DNA of 64,000 bases from DASUSH01 sp963785155 (GCA_963785155.1 CAWAUB010000003.1:84592-148591); one strand, 5' to 3'; numbered from the stretch's first letter, positions 52,677-62,040 are shown. Numbers and translations are program-made. The notes: generated from the letters alone by a model not told the origin.

Positions 52677-55178
52677 GTGTCTGTGAGGTCCCTCACGTGC
52701 ATGTTTCTGGCGGTGGCCGCCTGCGCGCTGCCGGCCCCTGCCCTTGGCGCCGAGGGCGTCGTTGACACGGGTCCGCTCTACGCCGAAATCGAGCGCGATC
52801 CGTGGGGGCTCCAGCTCTATGGAGGTGGTGGAGAGGAGGTCCTCTCGGAGCATCCCGGTACCGGACCCACGGCGGCGGGCACCGTCGGTTTTCGGACCTC
52901 GTCCGGCTGGAGCCACGCGACGCGCGTGATCTCCGCCGGTTTCGAAGGCGGCAACGGCGATGCCTGGTTGGCCGAGCTGGCGACAACCGATCCAGCGCGC
53001 TCGCTTGCGGTGAGGATCGAGCCCGTCGCCGAGGGAGAGATCGCCTTCGAGGCGCGGGTGATCGGTCCAACCGCCGGGATCGAGGCGGTCGGGATCGGCT
53101 TCGGGGCGGAGGCCGGCGAGCGGTACATGGGGTTCGGCGAGCGGTCGAACGCGGTCGCCCAGGAGGGGGTCGTCGAGAATTACGTCTCCGACGGGCCGTA
53201 CCAGCCGATCGAGTACCCGGCGCTGAACGCCTTCGTCCCCGTGTGGGGCCTGCGCGAGCGGACCGAGTCGACCTACTTCCCCATCCCCTGGCTGCTCTCC
53301 TCGGCCGGCTACGGCGTCCTCGTCGATAACTCCGAGACCAGCTACTTCCGCCTGCGCTCGGAGAGCACAGACGCCTGGAGCGTCGAGGTCGTCAAGGCCC
53401 CGGAGGGCGAGGCCGGAGCCGACGGCGCGGCGCCGCCGGACCGCATCGCGTTGCGCTTCTTCGCCGGCCCGACGGCCGCGGACGTCGTCGGCCGCCTGAC
53501 CCGCTCGCTGGGCCGCCAGCCGATGCCCGAGGCGCCGTGGGTCTACGGGCCCTGGTACCAGGCCGACGACGACGAGAAGTCGGAGCTGGCGCGCTTCGGC
53601 GAGCGCGACGTGCCGGTGTCGGTGCTCCAGACCTACACCCACTACCTGCCCTGCGGCGCCCAGCGGACCGACGCTGAGCGGGAGCGCACCGCCGCCGCCC
53701 ACGCGGCCGGCGTCGCGATCACGACCTACTTCAACCCGATGGTCTGCCAGAACCACTCGGCCGCGTTCGATCCCGCGGCGGCCGCAGGGGCGCTGACCCG
53801 CAACGCGGCCGGCGAGCCGTACCTCTACCGGTACGGAGCCGACGTCGACGACCTCTTCGTCGTCGGCCAGTACGACTTCTTCAGCCAGGCCGGCGCCGAC
53901 GCCTACGCGACGCAGCTCGGCGAGGCGGTGGCAGATGGCTACGACGGCTGGATGGAGGACTTCGGCGAGTACACGCCGCTCGACTCGGTCTCGGCGGGCG
54001 GCATCGACGGCACACGCGCCCACAACCCCTACGTCACCCGCTACCACTGCGCGGCCTACGACGCGGTCAAGGGGGCGAACCCGCCGGTGGTCCGCTTCCA
54101 GCGCTCCGGCTGGACCGGGTCCGCTCCGTGCGCGCAGGTGGTGTGGGGCGGCGACCCGACGACCTCGTTCGGCTACGACGGGCTGCGCTCCGCGGTCACC
54201 CAGGCGCTCACGATCGGCCTCTCCGGGATCAGCGTCTGGGGCTCGGACATCGGCGGCTTCTTCGCGATCGGCGACAACTCGCTCAGCCCCGAGCTGCTCA
54301 CCCGCTGGGTCCAGTTCGGCGCCGTCTCGGGCGTGATGAGGACTCAGGCGAACGGCGTCGCGCTCCCCTCGAAGTCACGCCCGCAGGTGATCGACGATGA
54401 CCAGATCGACAACTGGCGCCGCTACACGAAGCTGCGCACCCAGCTCTACCCCTACCTCGTCGCGGCGCAGCGCCAGTACCGGAAGTCGGGGATGCCGCTG
54501 ATGCGCCACCTGGTCCTCGTCGATCCCGGCGACGAGCGCGCGGCGATGACCGACGACGAGTTCCTCTTCGGCCCCGACCTGCTCGCGGCTCCGGTGCTCG
54601 ACGAGGGGGCGACGGAGCGCAGCGTCTACCTGCCGCGAGGGCGCTGGGTCGAGCTCTGGCGGGCGGCGGCATTCGACGAGGACTCCGGCGGGCTGGTGCT
54701 GGACAGGTCCAAGTCCGTGAAGGGCCCGCGCGAGCTGAACGTCAAGGCGCCGCTCGAGGAGCTGCCGCTCTTCGCCCGCGCCGGCACGATCCTCCCACTG
54801 CTCCCGCCCGAGGTGGACACGCTCGCCGAGGATGCTGAAGGCTCGGGTCTCGTGTCGCTCGCTGAGCGGGAGGACCGCCTCAATCTCATCGCCTTCCCGC
54901 GCGGCGAGACCAAGGCGCGCTTCGGCGAGGAGGGCAAGCTCACCTCGACGGAGATCGAGGACGGATGGAAGCTCACGGTCAAGGGAGGCGATGTCGACCG
55001 CTTCGACCTGCAGGCTTCGCTCGCCACCATGAAGTCAGCCACGAAGCCCTGCCGGGTCGAAGTCGACGGGAAGCGCCTCGCCAAGAGCCGCTGGGACTTC
55101 GATCGTCAGGACGAGGTCCTGACCGCCCGCTTCCGCGGCCGCTCGCCGAAGCTCGTCGCAACCGAGAGAGGTTGCTGA
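52677..55178 (+). CDS. Secreted glycoside hydrolase family 31 enzyme
   Basis: 833 intact residues with signal peptide (LTCMFLAVAACALPAPALG). The GH31 nucleophile Asp is D428 in GWMEDFGEYTP and the likely acid/base Asp is D493 in WGGDPTTS. DIGGFF and ERYMGFGERSNAV are typical. The WMxDFGE form is shared with alpha-glucosidase-like and sulfoquinovosidase subgroups, but the diagnostic sulfoquinovose-binding Q/R/W were not identified. An N-terminal GH31 beta domain and a C-terminal all-beta domain are present. It overlaps PadR by TGATG. Confidence 0.92.
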   Translation: MSVRSLTCMFLAVAACALPAPALGAEGVVDTGPLYAEIERDPWGLQLYGGGGEEVLSEHPGTGPTAAGTVGFRTSSGWSHATRVISAGFEGGNGDAWLAELATTDPARSLAVRIEPVAEGEIAFEARVIGPTAGIEAVGIGFGAEAGERYMGFGERSNAVAQEGVVENYVSDGPYQPIEYPALNAFVPVWGLRERTESTYFPIPWLLSSAGYGVLVDNSETSYFRLRSESTDAWSVEVVKAPEGEAGADGAAPPDRIALRFFAGPTAADVVGRLTRSLGRQPMPEAPWVYGPWYQADDDEKSELARFGERDVPVSVLQTYTHYLPCGAQRTDAERERTAAAHAAGVAITTYFNPMVCQNHSAAFDPAAAAGALTRNAAGEPYLYRYGADVDDLFVVGQYDFFSQAGADAYATQLGEAVADGYDGWMEDFGEYTPLDSVSAGGIDGTRAHNPYVTRYHCAAYDAVKGANPPVVRFQRSGWTGSAPCAQVVWGGDPTTSFGYDGLRSAVTQALTIGLSGISVWGSDIGGFFAIGDNSLSPELLTRWVQFGAVSGVMRTQANGVALPSKSRPQVIDDDQIDNWRRYTKLRTQLYPYLVAAQRQYRKSGMPLMRHLVLVDPGDERAAMTDDEFLFGPDLLAAPVLDEGATERSVYLPRGRWVELWRAAAFDEDSGGLVLDRSKSVKGPRELNVKAPLEELPLFARAGTILPLLPPEVDTLAEDAEGSGLVSLAEREDRLNLIAFPRGETKARFGEEGKLTSTEIEDGWKLTVKGGDVDRFDLQASLATMKSATKPCRVEVDGKRLAKSRWDFDRQDEVLTARFRGRSPKLVATERGC

Positions 55179-55654
55179 TGGCGCGGGAGCGCAAGCCGAG
55201 CAAGAAGGTCGCCGACGCGGTCGCGGACACGACCCGCCATGCGGCCGACGCGCGCACGCGCGGCAGCCGCGGGCGGCGTGGCGGACGGCCGTCCGACGTC
55301 TTCGGCGGCGAGATGCGCCGCCGCGACCTCATCCCGCTCCTCGTCCTTCACCTCGTCGCTCGCGAGCAGGCGTACGGCAACCGGCTGATCGAGGAGATCG
55401 AGTCGATGACGCAGGGCGTGATCTCCGTCAACCCGAACACGATGTACCCGCTCCTCCGCGATCTCGAGAGCCGCGGCCTGATCGAGGGCCGCTGGGAGCA
55501 CCCCGACCGCCGCACGCGCCGCTTCTACGCGATCACGCCCGCGGGCCGCAAGGAATACCGCCGCCTGCGCAAGGAGCTGAAGCCGTTCCTCGACTCGGTG
55601 ATCCGCTCGGTCACGCTGATCGAGCGCGAGATCTACGGCGAGGATTCGGGCTAA
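55178..55654 (+). CDS. PadR-family transcriptional regulator
   Basis: 158 residues from an ATG overlapping the GH31 stop. A basic N-terminal tail rich in Arg (ARTRGSRGRRGGRP) precedes the winged helix (LVLHLVAREQAYGNRLIEEIES, then NPNTMYPLLRDLESRGLIEGRWE). The fold is that of PadR repressors. Translational coupling to GH31 suggests it regulates that gene or senses its product. It converges with the kinase gene, overlapping 4 nt. Confidence 0.92.
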   Translation: MARERKPSKKVADAVADTTRHAADARTRGSRGRRGGRPSDVFGGEMRRRDLIPLLVLHLVAREQAYGNRLIEEIESMTQGVISVNPNTMYPLLRDLESRGLIEGRWEHPDRRTRRFYAITPAGRKEYRRLRKELKPFLDSVIRSVTLIEREIYGEDSG

Positions 55655-57651
55655 CCCGGGTCGATCCGGGTAACGCTCGAGTCGCCCTCGTTCGCAGTCC
55701 AGACCGCGCCCAGGCCGATCGCGATGTCGGCGGGATCCTCGCCCACGTCCAGCGGGTCGCCGACGAGCTCGCGACTGGAGGGGTCGACGCGGACCACGGT
55801 CGAGTCGCCGCCGTTCGCGATCCAGACGTAGCCGAGGCCGACCTTGACCCCGCGCGGCAGGCCGCCGACCTGGACGGGTTCGCCCTCGACGCGCTGAGCG
55901 GTGGGATCGATCTGCGAGAGCGTGCCGTCGACGTTGTCGATGACCCAGACCGAGCCCTCCCCGACCGCCAGGTCGTTCGGGCGCGAGCCGGGCATCGCGA
56001 TCGCGCTGCCGACCCGCTTCGCCGTCTCCGCGTCTATCTCGGAAACGGAGCCGCCGTCGATGTTGGCGGTCCAGACTGAGCCTTCCCCGGTGGCGATCGA
56101 GCGTGGCGCGGCCCCGGTCTCCTCGGTCGCGTCCACCGCGTTCGTGTCCGGGTCGATCCGCGAGACGGTGCTGTCGCCCTGGTTCGCGACCCAGACGTGG
56201 TCGGTGTCAAAGGCGACGTCGCCGGGCTCGTTCCCAACGGGGATCTCCGCCGTCACCTCGCCGTCGTCAAGCCGGTAGACCGAGTCCTCGACCGGGCTCA
56301 CGGCCCAGATCGACTCGAACGCGACTGCGACCGCGGCGACGCTCGGAACGCTGGCCTCGGGTATCTCCGCCTCGTTCGTCTGCGGATCGACCGGCTGCAC
56401 GTCGCCGACGCCTCGTGCCGCGACGAAAACCCGCTCCGGCCCGGTCGTGATGCCCGAGGGCGAGTCCCCGACGACGATCCCCTCCTTCACGACCGCTGGC
56501 TCCGTCGCCTGGCCGGAAGAGGCCTGACCGTCCCCCGAGCTGCTTCCAGGGTCGCTCTCGCCGTCGCCACCCGTTGCGATCACGATCCCGGCGACGATCG
56601 CGACCGCTGCGACTGCCAGCAGCGCGAGGAGGGCTCGACGCGGTTTCCGCCGGCGTTCACCCGGCATCGCCCGAGTCTTGGCATCGTCGTCCGGCGCGCC
56701 GGCTGGGACGGTGCCTGCGGGAACGGTCTTCGCCGGCGTCGAGGCGCCGGGAATGGACGCGGTCGGAGGAGCGGCCACGGGGATCTCGCCTGGGGCGACG
56801 CCGAGCGCCTGCGCCAGCGCGGCGGCCAGCTCGCCCGCCGATCGGTAGCGGTCGTCCGGGTCGGTCGCCATCGCCTTGACGATCACGGCGTCGACCGCCT
56901 CGGGCAGGCTCGGGTCCGTCTCCGTCGGCCGCGGGCGGGGAGCGTTCGCGTGGGCAAAAAGCGTCGCCATCGAGTTCTCGCGTGGGAACGGCGGCCGGCC
57001 GGTCAGCGCGAAGTGCGCCACGCCGCCGAGCGAGTAGACGTCGGTGCGGGCGTCGACGGGCTCGCCTGCGGCCTGCTCGGGGGCGATGTATTCGACGCTG
57101 CCGACGAATTCGCCAGTCCCGGTCAGGGTCTCGCCGCCGCCGGTGGCGCGGGTGATCCCGAAGTCGGTCAGGTAGACGCGCTCGCCGTCCTCCGAAGGTT
57201 CGATCAGGACGTTCGCCGGCTTCACGTCGCGGTGGACCAGGCCCTGCGCGTGCGCGGCATCGAGGGCGGCGCCGACGCCGGCGATGATCCCCGCGGTCCT
57301 CACGTGCCCGAGCCGACGCTCGGCTTGGACAACGCGGTGCAGGTCGCTGCCCTCGACCAGGCGCATCGCCAGGAAGAGCATCCCGTTCTCCTCGCCGGCG
57401 TCATGAACGGGGATCACGTTCGGGTGCTCGATCGCCGCCGCCATCCGCGATTCACGCTTGAAGCGCTCCTGGAAGCGGATGTCGTTGGAGAGCGCCGGCG
57501 CGATCACCTTCAGCGCTCGCTCGCGGTCGAGCGCGAGCTTCGTGGCCCGGTAGACGACCCCCATGCCACCCTTGCCGAGGACTCCCTCGATCCGGTAGCC
57601 GGCGAACTCCGTTCCGTTCGCGAGGCTCGGTGTGTCCTCGGCGCCGGCCAC
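55651..57651 (-). CDS. Membrane Ser/Thr protein kinase with YVTN-type propeller sensor (PknD-like)
   Basis: 666 residues. The kinase domain has GKGGMGVVY (residues 26-34), K48, HRDVKPAN (D142) and DFG (D163). After a juxtamembrane region with PAGTVPAGAP a single membrane helix (ALLALLAVAAVAIVAGIVIA) leads to a propeller of about 250 residues with blades ending SVSEID, TLSQIDP and TVVRVDP. It would sense an extracellular ligand, as PknD does. The GTG start overlaps the FHA gene stop by one base, so the two are one operon. Confidence 0.92.
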   Translation of the reverse strand: MAGAEDTPSLANGTEFAGYRIEGVLGKGGMGVVYRATKLALDRERALKVIAPALSNDIRFQERFKRESRMAAAIEHPNVIPVHDAGEENGMLFLAMRLVEGSDLHRVVQAERRLGHVRTAGIIAGVGAALDAAHAQGLVHRDVKPANVLIEPSEDGERVYLTDFGITRATGGGETLTGTGEFVGSVEYIAPEQAAGEPVDARTDVYSLGGVAHFALTGRPPFPRENSMATLFAHANAPRPRPTETDPSLPEAVDAVIVKAMATDPDDRYRSAGELAAALAQALGVAPGEIPVAAPPTASIPGASTPAKTVPAGTVPAGAPDDDAKTRAMPGERRRKPRRALLALLAVAAVAIVAGIVIATGGDGESDPGSSSGDGQASSGQATEPAVVKEGIVVGDSPSGITTGPERVFVAARGVGDVQPVDPQTNEAEIPEASVPSVAAVAVAFESIWAVSPVEDSVYRLDDGEVTAEIPVGNEPGDVAFDTDHVWVANQGDSTVSRIDPDTNAVDATEETGAAPRSIATGEGSVWTANIDGGSVSEIDAETAKRVGSAIAMPGSRPNDLAVGEGSVWVIDNVDGTLSQIDPTAQRVEGEPVQVGGLPRGVKVGLGYVWIANGGDSTVVRVDPSSRELVGDPLDVGEDPADIAIGLGAVWTANEGDSSVTRIDPG

Positions 57652-58325
57652 TACAGGTCGCGGATGTTGATCAGGCCGCTGCGCAGGGTCAGCTCGACCA
57701 GCCGCACCCTCTTCTGGTTCTGCGGCACGTCCCCGAGTTCGAAGCGCTCGAAGAGAGTTCGCAGATGTCCCTTGACGGCGTCGACCGAGAGGAAGACCTC
57801 CTCGGCGATCTGCTTGTTGGTCGCCGGCGTCGCGTACTGGTCGCCGTCCCGGAAGGGGCGGCAGAGCGCGATGAGGATCTTCCGCTGGCTGTCGGTGAGC
57901 TCCTTGACCGGTGGCCCGTCCGGCGCGGCCGCGGTCTCACCGGCCTCGACCGAGGCCGGATCGCGGAAGACGGCCACGGTCGCGCCGAAGCGCAGCTCGT
58001 CGCCGTCGCGCAGTCGCTTGCGGCCGCTCGTGCGCTCGCCGTTGAGGAACGTTCCGTTGCGCGAGAGGCCGTCGTCGGTCACCGTCCACTGGCCGCCGAT
58101 GCGCTCCAGCTCGGCGTGCAGGAGGGAGACCTGGTCGTCGTCGAGCGTCAGGTCCATCTTGTCCTCCCGGCCGAGGCTGAACCGCTCTTGCTCGGTGCCG
58201 AGCACGACGATCCGCTGGCCCTCCGCATCGCGGTAGAACAGGAACGGTTCCCCCTCGCGCTCGGCCTCGAGCCTCTCCTTCAGCTCTGCGGGGGAGGCCA
58301 CGTGGGCGTCGTCCGGGCGAGCCAT
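57651..58325 (-). CDS. FHA-domain protein with C-terminal LuxR-type helix-turn-helix
   Basis: 224 residues. The FHA core is FSLGREDKMDLTL ... QVSLLHAELERIGGQWTVTDDGLSRNGTFLNG, with the phospho-Thr-binding GR, S and N residues. A short linker leads to a helical segment NKQIAEEVFLSVDAVKGHLRTLFERFEL that fits the DNA-binding LuxR-type HTH. It is translated just before its likely partner kinase. A phosphorylation-gated transcription factor is inferred. It starts 128 bp from the divergent RTX-repeat gene. Confidence 0.88.
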   Translation of the reverse strand: MARPDDAHVASPAELKERLEAEREGEPFLFYRDAEGQRIVVLGTEQERFSLGREDKMDLTLDDDQVSLLHAELERIGGQWTVTDDGLSRNGTFLNGERTSGRKRLRDGDELRFGATVAVFRDPASVEAGETAAAPDGPPVKELTDSQRKILIALCRPFRDGDQYATPATNKQIAEEVFLSVDAVKGHLRTLFERFELGDVPQNQKRVRLVELTLRSGLINIRDL

Positions 58326-58353
58326 CGGTCGGGAGTCTTACACCCAGGGTGGA

Positions 58354-58367
58354 GGTGTCGACACCTT
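58354..58367. promoter_or_regulatory. Palindrome AGGTGTCGACACCT in the FHA/RTX divergent region
   Basis: A perfect 14-bp palindrome 29 bp from the FHA gene start (58325) and about 87 bp from the RTX gene start. It could be the operator of the FHA-HTH protein itself. No other regulator gene is next to it. Confidence 0.5.
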
Positions 58368-58453
58368 GGAGTGCGGCATTAACACCGAGGTCCCCTGGTT
58401 CGGGAACGCGTCCTCGCCGACGCTTCCTTCGATAACGAACGAAGGAGGCACAG

Positions 58454-59512
58454 ATGCCAACTCAGAGAAAGACCATCTCCCGCATCATCCTCGCCGCGCT
58501 TGCGGCGCTTGCCGTGCTGGCACTGCCGGCGTTTGCGAGCGCGAAGCCGGCCGAGAAGCCGGCGCCGAAGTGCTTCGGCAAGAAGGCGACGATCGTCGGC
58601 ACGACGAAGTCCGACAACCTCCGTGGCACCGACAAGGCGGACGTGATCGTCGGGCTCGACGGCAAGGACAGCATCACCGGCAAGGACGGGAACGACCTCG
58701 TCTGCGGCGGCGATGACCGCGACTGGATCCGCACTGGTGCGGGCGACGACCGCCTGGACGGCGAAGCCGACAACGACACGCTGGTCGGCCAGAAGGACGA
58801 CGACGAGGCGCTCGGCGGCGACGGCAACGACGAGATCGACGGTGAGGTCGGCGACGACAACCTCGACGGCGGGAGCCGGTAACGACGACCTCTACGGAGG
58901 CAACGACGACGACCGCTCGCCGGCGGGAAGGACCGCGACGAGCTCTACGGCGACGAGGGCAACGATGACCTCGCAGGTGACGAAGACACCGACGAGCTCT
59001 ACGACGGGCCCGGAGTCGACACGGCGGATGGCGGAGTCGGCAACGACGCGCTCTATCCCACCGACGATCGCACCGGTGGCGACACGTTTGCGGGTGCCGA
59101 GGGAATCGACGCGATCTCCTACTACGAGTACAGGACCGAGGTCCGCGTCTCGCTGGACGACCAGCCCAACGACGGCAGCCGGTGCCCGCAGCAATGCGAG
59201 GGCGACAACGTCTCGACGACGATCGAGAACGCGTTCGGCAGCGCCTACGACGACGTCCTTCTGGGCAACGACGCCTCGAACCTGCTGAACGGCGGGGACG
59301 GGTCGGACTTCATCCACGGGTACGAGGGCGGCGACATCGTCTCCGGCGAGGGCGGCACGGACAGCGTCCATGGTGAGTCCGGGGACGACTCCGTCTCGGG
59401 TGGTGCCGGTGACGACACGCTCGACGGTGGCTCCGAGACGGATGACTGCCGTGGCGAGTCCGGCATCGACACGGCCGCGAACTGTGAGGCGGTGGTGGGG
59501 ACGGAGGGCTGA
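58454..59512 (+). CDS. Secreted RTX-like calcium-binding repeat protein, two frameshifts
   Basis: A signal peptide (IILAALAALAVLALPAFASA) is followed by at least a dozen GGxGxDxLxG-like repeats (GTDKADVIVGLDGKDSITG, then CGGDDRDWIRTGAGDDRLDGEADNDTLVG). The frame breaks near 58873 (GGCGGG-A-GCCGGT) and again near 58917. Repeats resume (LYGDEGNDDLAGDEDTDELYD) and run to the TGA at 59510. Between them a non-repeat segment (AISYYEYRTEVRVSLDDQPNDG) gives a binding or folding module. Calcium-dependent surface or matrix protein; no enzyme domain. Confidence 0.82.
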
Positions 59513-59519
59513 ACGAAAC

Positions 59520-59613
59520 GGGGCGGGGGCGGGGGCATCCCGGTGCCCGAGACGAGCACTAACTGCTTTGATCACTCCAGTCTCGTTCACCGGGATGCCC
59601 CCGCCCCCGCCCC
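59520..59613 (+). repeat. AACTGCTTT palindromic element, copy C (intergenic)
   Basis: Perfect 26-bp outer arms: GGGGCGGGGGCGGGGGCATC plus CCGGTG at 59520-59545, pairing with CACCGG plus GATGCCCCCGCCCCCGCCCC at 59588-59613. Inside are the inner stem CGAGAC/GTCTCG and the shared core ACTAACTGCTTTGATC. It sits between the RTX gene stop (59512) and the SRPBCC gene start (59637). Confidence 0.88.
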
Positions 59614-59636
59614 AACCGCGCTTAGGCTTCCCCCGC

Positions 59637-60105
59637 ATGGGCAAGGTGAGTGAGGAGATTCTGATCGCGGCGCCGCTGGCGGAGGTGTGGGACTTCTATT
59701 TCCAGGAGGACACGTGGGGTGGGTGGGTCGATCAGTTCGGGAAGGTTGAATCGTCCTTGGGGTATCCCGAGCAGGGAGGGAACCTCACGTGGCAGTCGGG
59801 GCGCGCTGGCAGGGGGAAGGTTCAGGAGCGGGTGATTGTCCATGAGCCGCGGTCGAAGCACCGGATCGCTTTCACCGATCCCGAGTCGGAGGGGGAGATG
59901 GAGACGCGGTTTGCGATCGAGCCCGGTGGCGACGGGCAGCACGACGAAGGTCGAGCAGGAGCTCGAGTACTCGATCACCAGCGGTGGCGCGCTCAGCCCG
60001 CTCACCGACGTCCTCTTCGTCCGCTCGCAGATGCGCCGATCGCTCCAGCGTTCGCTCGGCCGCCTGAAGATCGAGGTCGAGGCGCTGGACGAGTCGCTCG
60101 TTTAG
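59637..60105 (+). CDS. SRPBCC-domain protein, one frameshift near 59936
   Basis: About 155 residues when joined. The ATG at 59637 gives GKVSEEILIAAPLAEVWDFYF. An extra base near 59936 (GACGGG-C-AGC) shifts to STTKVEQELEYSITSGGALSPL, ending IEVEALDESLV at the TAG of 60103-60105. The fold is the START-like cavity type. It lies right after element copy C. A role in lipid or hydrophobic ligand handling is inferred only. Confidence 0.82.
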
Positions 60106-60132
60106 ACCGCGTTGCACCGCGGGCGTAGGATG

Positions 60133-60154
60133 CGCTTTGGGTAGGGCCAAAGCG
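60133..60154 (+). promoter_or_regulatory. Hairpin in front of the NSV-repeat gene
   Basis: CGCTTTGG and CCAAAGCG are perfect 8-bp arms around GTAGGG. It is 27 bp after the SRPBCC stop and 19 bp before the next ATG, so it may be a terminator or a leader structure. No T-run follows. Confidence 0.45.
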
Positions 60155-60173
60155 GGATCACGGAGGTACGGGA

Positions 60174-61256
60174 ATGGGAACGTCGGTGTCGGGTCACATC
60201 CGCAACAACGTGGTGGGCTACATCGCGTTGTTCTTCGCCGTGAGCCTGGGCACGGCCTACGCCGTGGACAAGAACTCGATCAAGTCGAAGCACATCGCCA
60301 AGAACGGCGTCAAGTCGAGCGACATCAAGAACGCGAATGTCAGGGGGGCGGACCTCGCCAACGGGGGCGTAAGCCTCGACAAGCTCGGCGAAAACTCCGT
60401 CGACGGGAGCAAGGTCGTCGAAAACTCGCTCACCGGCACCGACATCGACGAGTCGACCCTCGATCTCAGCGGTAACGGAGGGGCAGGAGGAGCTGGAGGG
60501 GCTGGCGGCGCCACGGGCACGGCCGGGGGCGACCTGACCGGGACCTACCCGAACCCCGAGCTGGCGGCTGCGAGCGTGGGGGCCGCTGAGCTCTCGGGTG
60601 ACTCGGTCGCCTCCCTGAACGTGCTCGCGGACACCCTTACGGCGGACGACCTCGCTGCGAACTCTGTCGGAGAATCGGAGATCGGCATCAACGCCGTCGG
60701 CAGCTTCGAGATCCAGGGAGATGCGGTAACGAGCGTCGAGTTGGCAGACAACTCGGTCGGCAGCGCCAAGATTGTCAACGACTCGGTTGGCACCGCGGAC
60801 ATCGCGGCCAACGGGGTCGCGAACAGCGAGATGGCCAACGATGCCGTGGACACCCCGGAACTGGCGGGCGACGCGGTGACGGCCCCCGAGATCGCAGCCA
60901 ACTCGGTCGCGAACAGCGAGATGGCCGACAACGCGGTCGGGGCGGCGGAGGTAACCAACAGCTCGCTGCGGATGGCCGACACCTCGATCTCGAACCACGC
61001 CGACTCGAGCATAAACCTGGCCGGGAACATCAACAACGGAGAGTGCTCAGCCACAATCGACGAGGGCGCGGCCGGGGCGGTCGCGAACAATCTGACGATC
61101 GTCTACTCCGTGAGGGGCGCGGGAAGCAACGGCTGGACGATGGAGGGCGAGGTCAATCCGGCCGTTAACGAGGGCCGCTACCGGATCTGCAACAACACGG
61201 GTGCGGTCGCCGATCCGCCGAACCTCACGTTCAGCTTCATCACGATCGGGGCGTAG
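60174..61256 (+). CDS. Exported repeat protein with NSV-type beta-helix repeats
   Basis: 360 residues. An N-terminal membrane anchor or signal (NNVVGYIALFFAVSLGTAYA) is followed by a repeating KxIKSxxIxxNxV region. A Gly/Ala hinge (GGAGGAGGAGGATG) and GDLTGTYPNPELAAASV come next, then about ten AxNSVxxxEI-type repeats (for example AANSVGESEIGINAV, ADNSVGSAKIVNDSV). The C-terminal domain (ECSATIDEGAAG, RYRICNNTG) closes with a pair of Cys. This looks like a right-handed beta-helix surface protein; the GDLxGTYPNP motif also occurs in phage-tail-like and collagen-like proteins. Function unknown. Confidence 0.8.
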   Translation: MGTSVSGHIRNNVVGYIALFFAVSLGTAYAVDKNSIKSKHIAKNGVKSSDIKNANVRGADLANGGVSLDKLGENSVDGSKVVENSLTGTDIDESTLDLSGNGGAGGAGGAGGATGTAGGDLTGTYPNPELAAASVGAAELSGDSVASLNVLADTLTADDLAANSVGESEIGINAVGSFEIQGDAVTSVELADNSVGSAKIVNDSVGTADIAANGVANSEMANDAVDTPELAGDAVTAPEIAANSVANSEMADNAVGAAEVTNSSLRMADTSISNHADSSINLAGNINNGECSATIDEGAAGAVANNLTIVYSVRGAGSNGWTMEGEVNPAVNEGRYRICNNTGAVADPPNLTFSFITIGA

Positions 61257-62040
61257 CGGAAGGCTTCATATACAGAACCACCTCCGGCCCGACCTCCTCG
61301 AAGCCCAGCCGCGCGTAGAGCTTGCGGGGCCAGTCGTCTGTGAGCGCGCCGAGGTAGATCAGGTCGGGGTCCTCGGCCCGAGCCGCATCGATCGCGGCGA
61401 GGATCGTCGCGCGGGCGTAGCCGCGGTTGCGCGCGGCCGGCAGCGTCGCGACGTCCTCGACCTGGGCAATCCCGCCGTCGGTAAAGAGGCGGCAGAAGTT
61501 GACGATCCGGCTGTCCTCGCGGACGACGAACCAGCGGTCGCCGGCGATCTCCCCCCAGAGGCGGTCCGCCGCGATGAACTGGTCGAGGACCTCGTCGGTG
61601 ACGGGGTCGATCCACTCCGCGAGCTCGAGCCGCAGGAACTCCCGCCGAGCCTCCTCGATCTCGTTGAGGCCGACCTCGTCGACCTCGATCCCCGGGTCGG
61701 CCGGCCGGTCCGGCTCGCCGCGGAGCGCCATGTAGACGTTTCGCTCGACCTCCCAGCCGCGCGGCTCGAGCTCGGCGATCAGCCGTTCGCCCTCGGCTGG
61801 ATCCATCGTGAGCAGGGTCCGGTGACCCATCCCCGCGGCGCCGATCGTTTCGTCGCCGAACGCGACGATCCGCTCGATCGGCAGCCCCGGCTCCTCGACG
61901 TAGACCCAGTTCAGATCCCAGACGTCGGACAGGTGTGGCATCAGCATCGCGGTCAGCCCGTCCGCCTCGACCCTCTGCATCGCCGCCTGCGCGTCGCGGC
62001 GATCCATCACCTCGACGATCCGCTTCATCTCCTGGTTCAT
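61240..62040 (-). CDS. GNAT-family N-acetyltransferase with N-terminal partner domain
   Basis: 266 residues from the ATG at 62040. The C-terminal GNAT fold has QVEDVATLPAARNRGYARATILAAID (R-G-x-G-x-A variant RNRGYA), and the ending LYARLGFEEVGPEVVLYM is typical. The N-terminal 120 residues (WDLNWVYVEEPGLP, GDETIGAAGMGHRTLL) form a second GNAT-like half, so it may be a tandem GNAT. Substrate unknown. It overlaps the repeat protein stop by 17 nt. Confidence 0.85.
   Translation of the reverse strand: MNQEMKRIVEVMDRRDAQAAMQRVEADGLTAMLMPHLSDVWDLNWVYVEEPGLPIERIVAFGDETIGAAGMGHRTLLTMDPAEGERLIAELEPRGWEVERNVYMALRGEPDRPADPGIEVDEVGLNEIEEARREFLRLELAEWIDPVTDEVLDQFIAADRLWGEIAGDRWFVVREDSRIVNFCRLFTDGGIAQVEDVATLPAARNRGYARATILAAIDAARAEDPDLIYLGALTDDWPRKLYARLGFEEVGPEVVLYMKPSATPRS

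Noticed and set aside
52677..55178. Assignment of the GH31 enzyme as a sulfoquinovosidase
   Set aside because: The WMxDFGE segment is compatible, but the residues that bind the sulfonate group were not recognised and no sulfoglycolysis genes are nearby.
58600..59460. Short tandem DNA repeats that could suggest a CRISPR array
   Set aside because: The repeats are degenerate 27-nt coding repeats for GGxGxDxL calcium-binding motifs, with no identical repeats or unique spacers.
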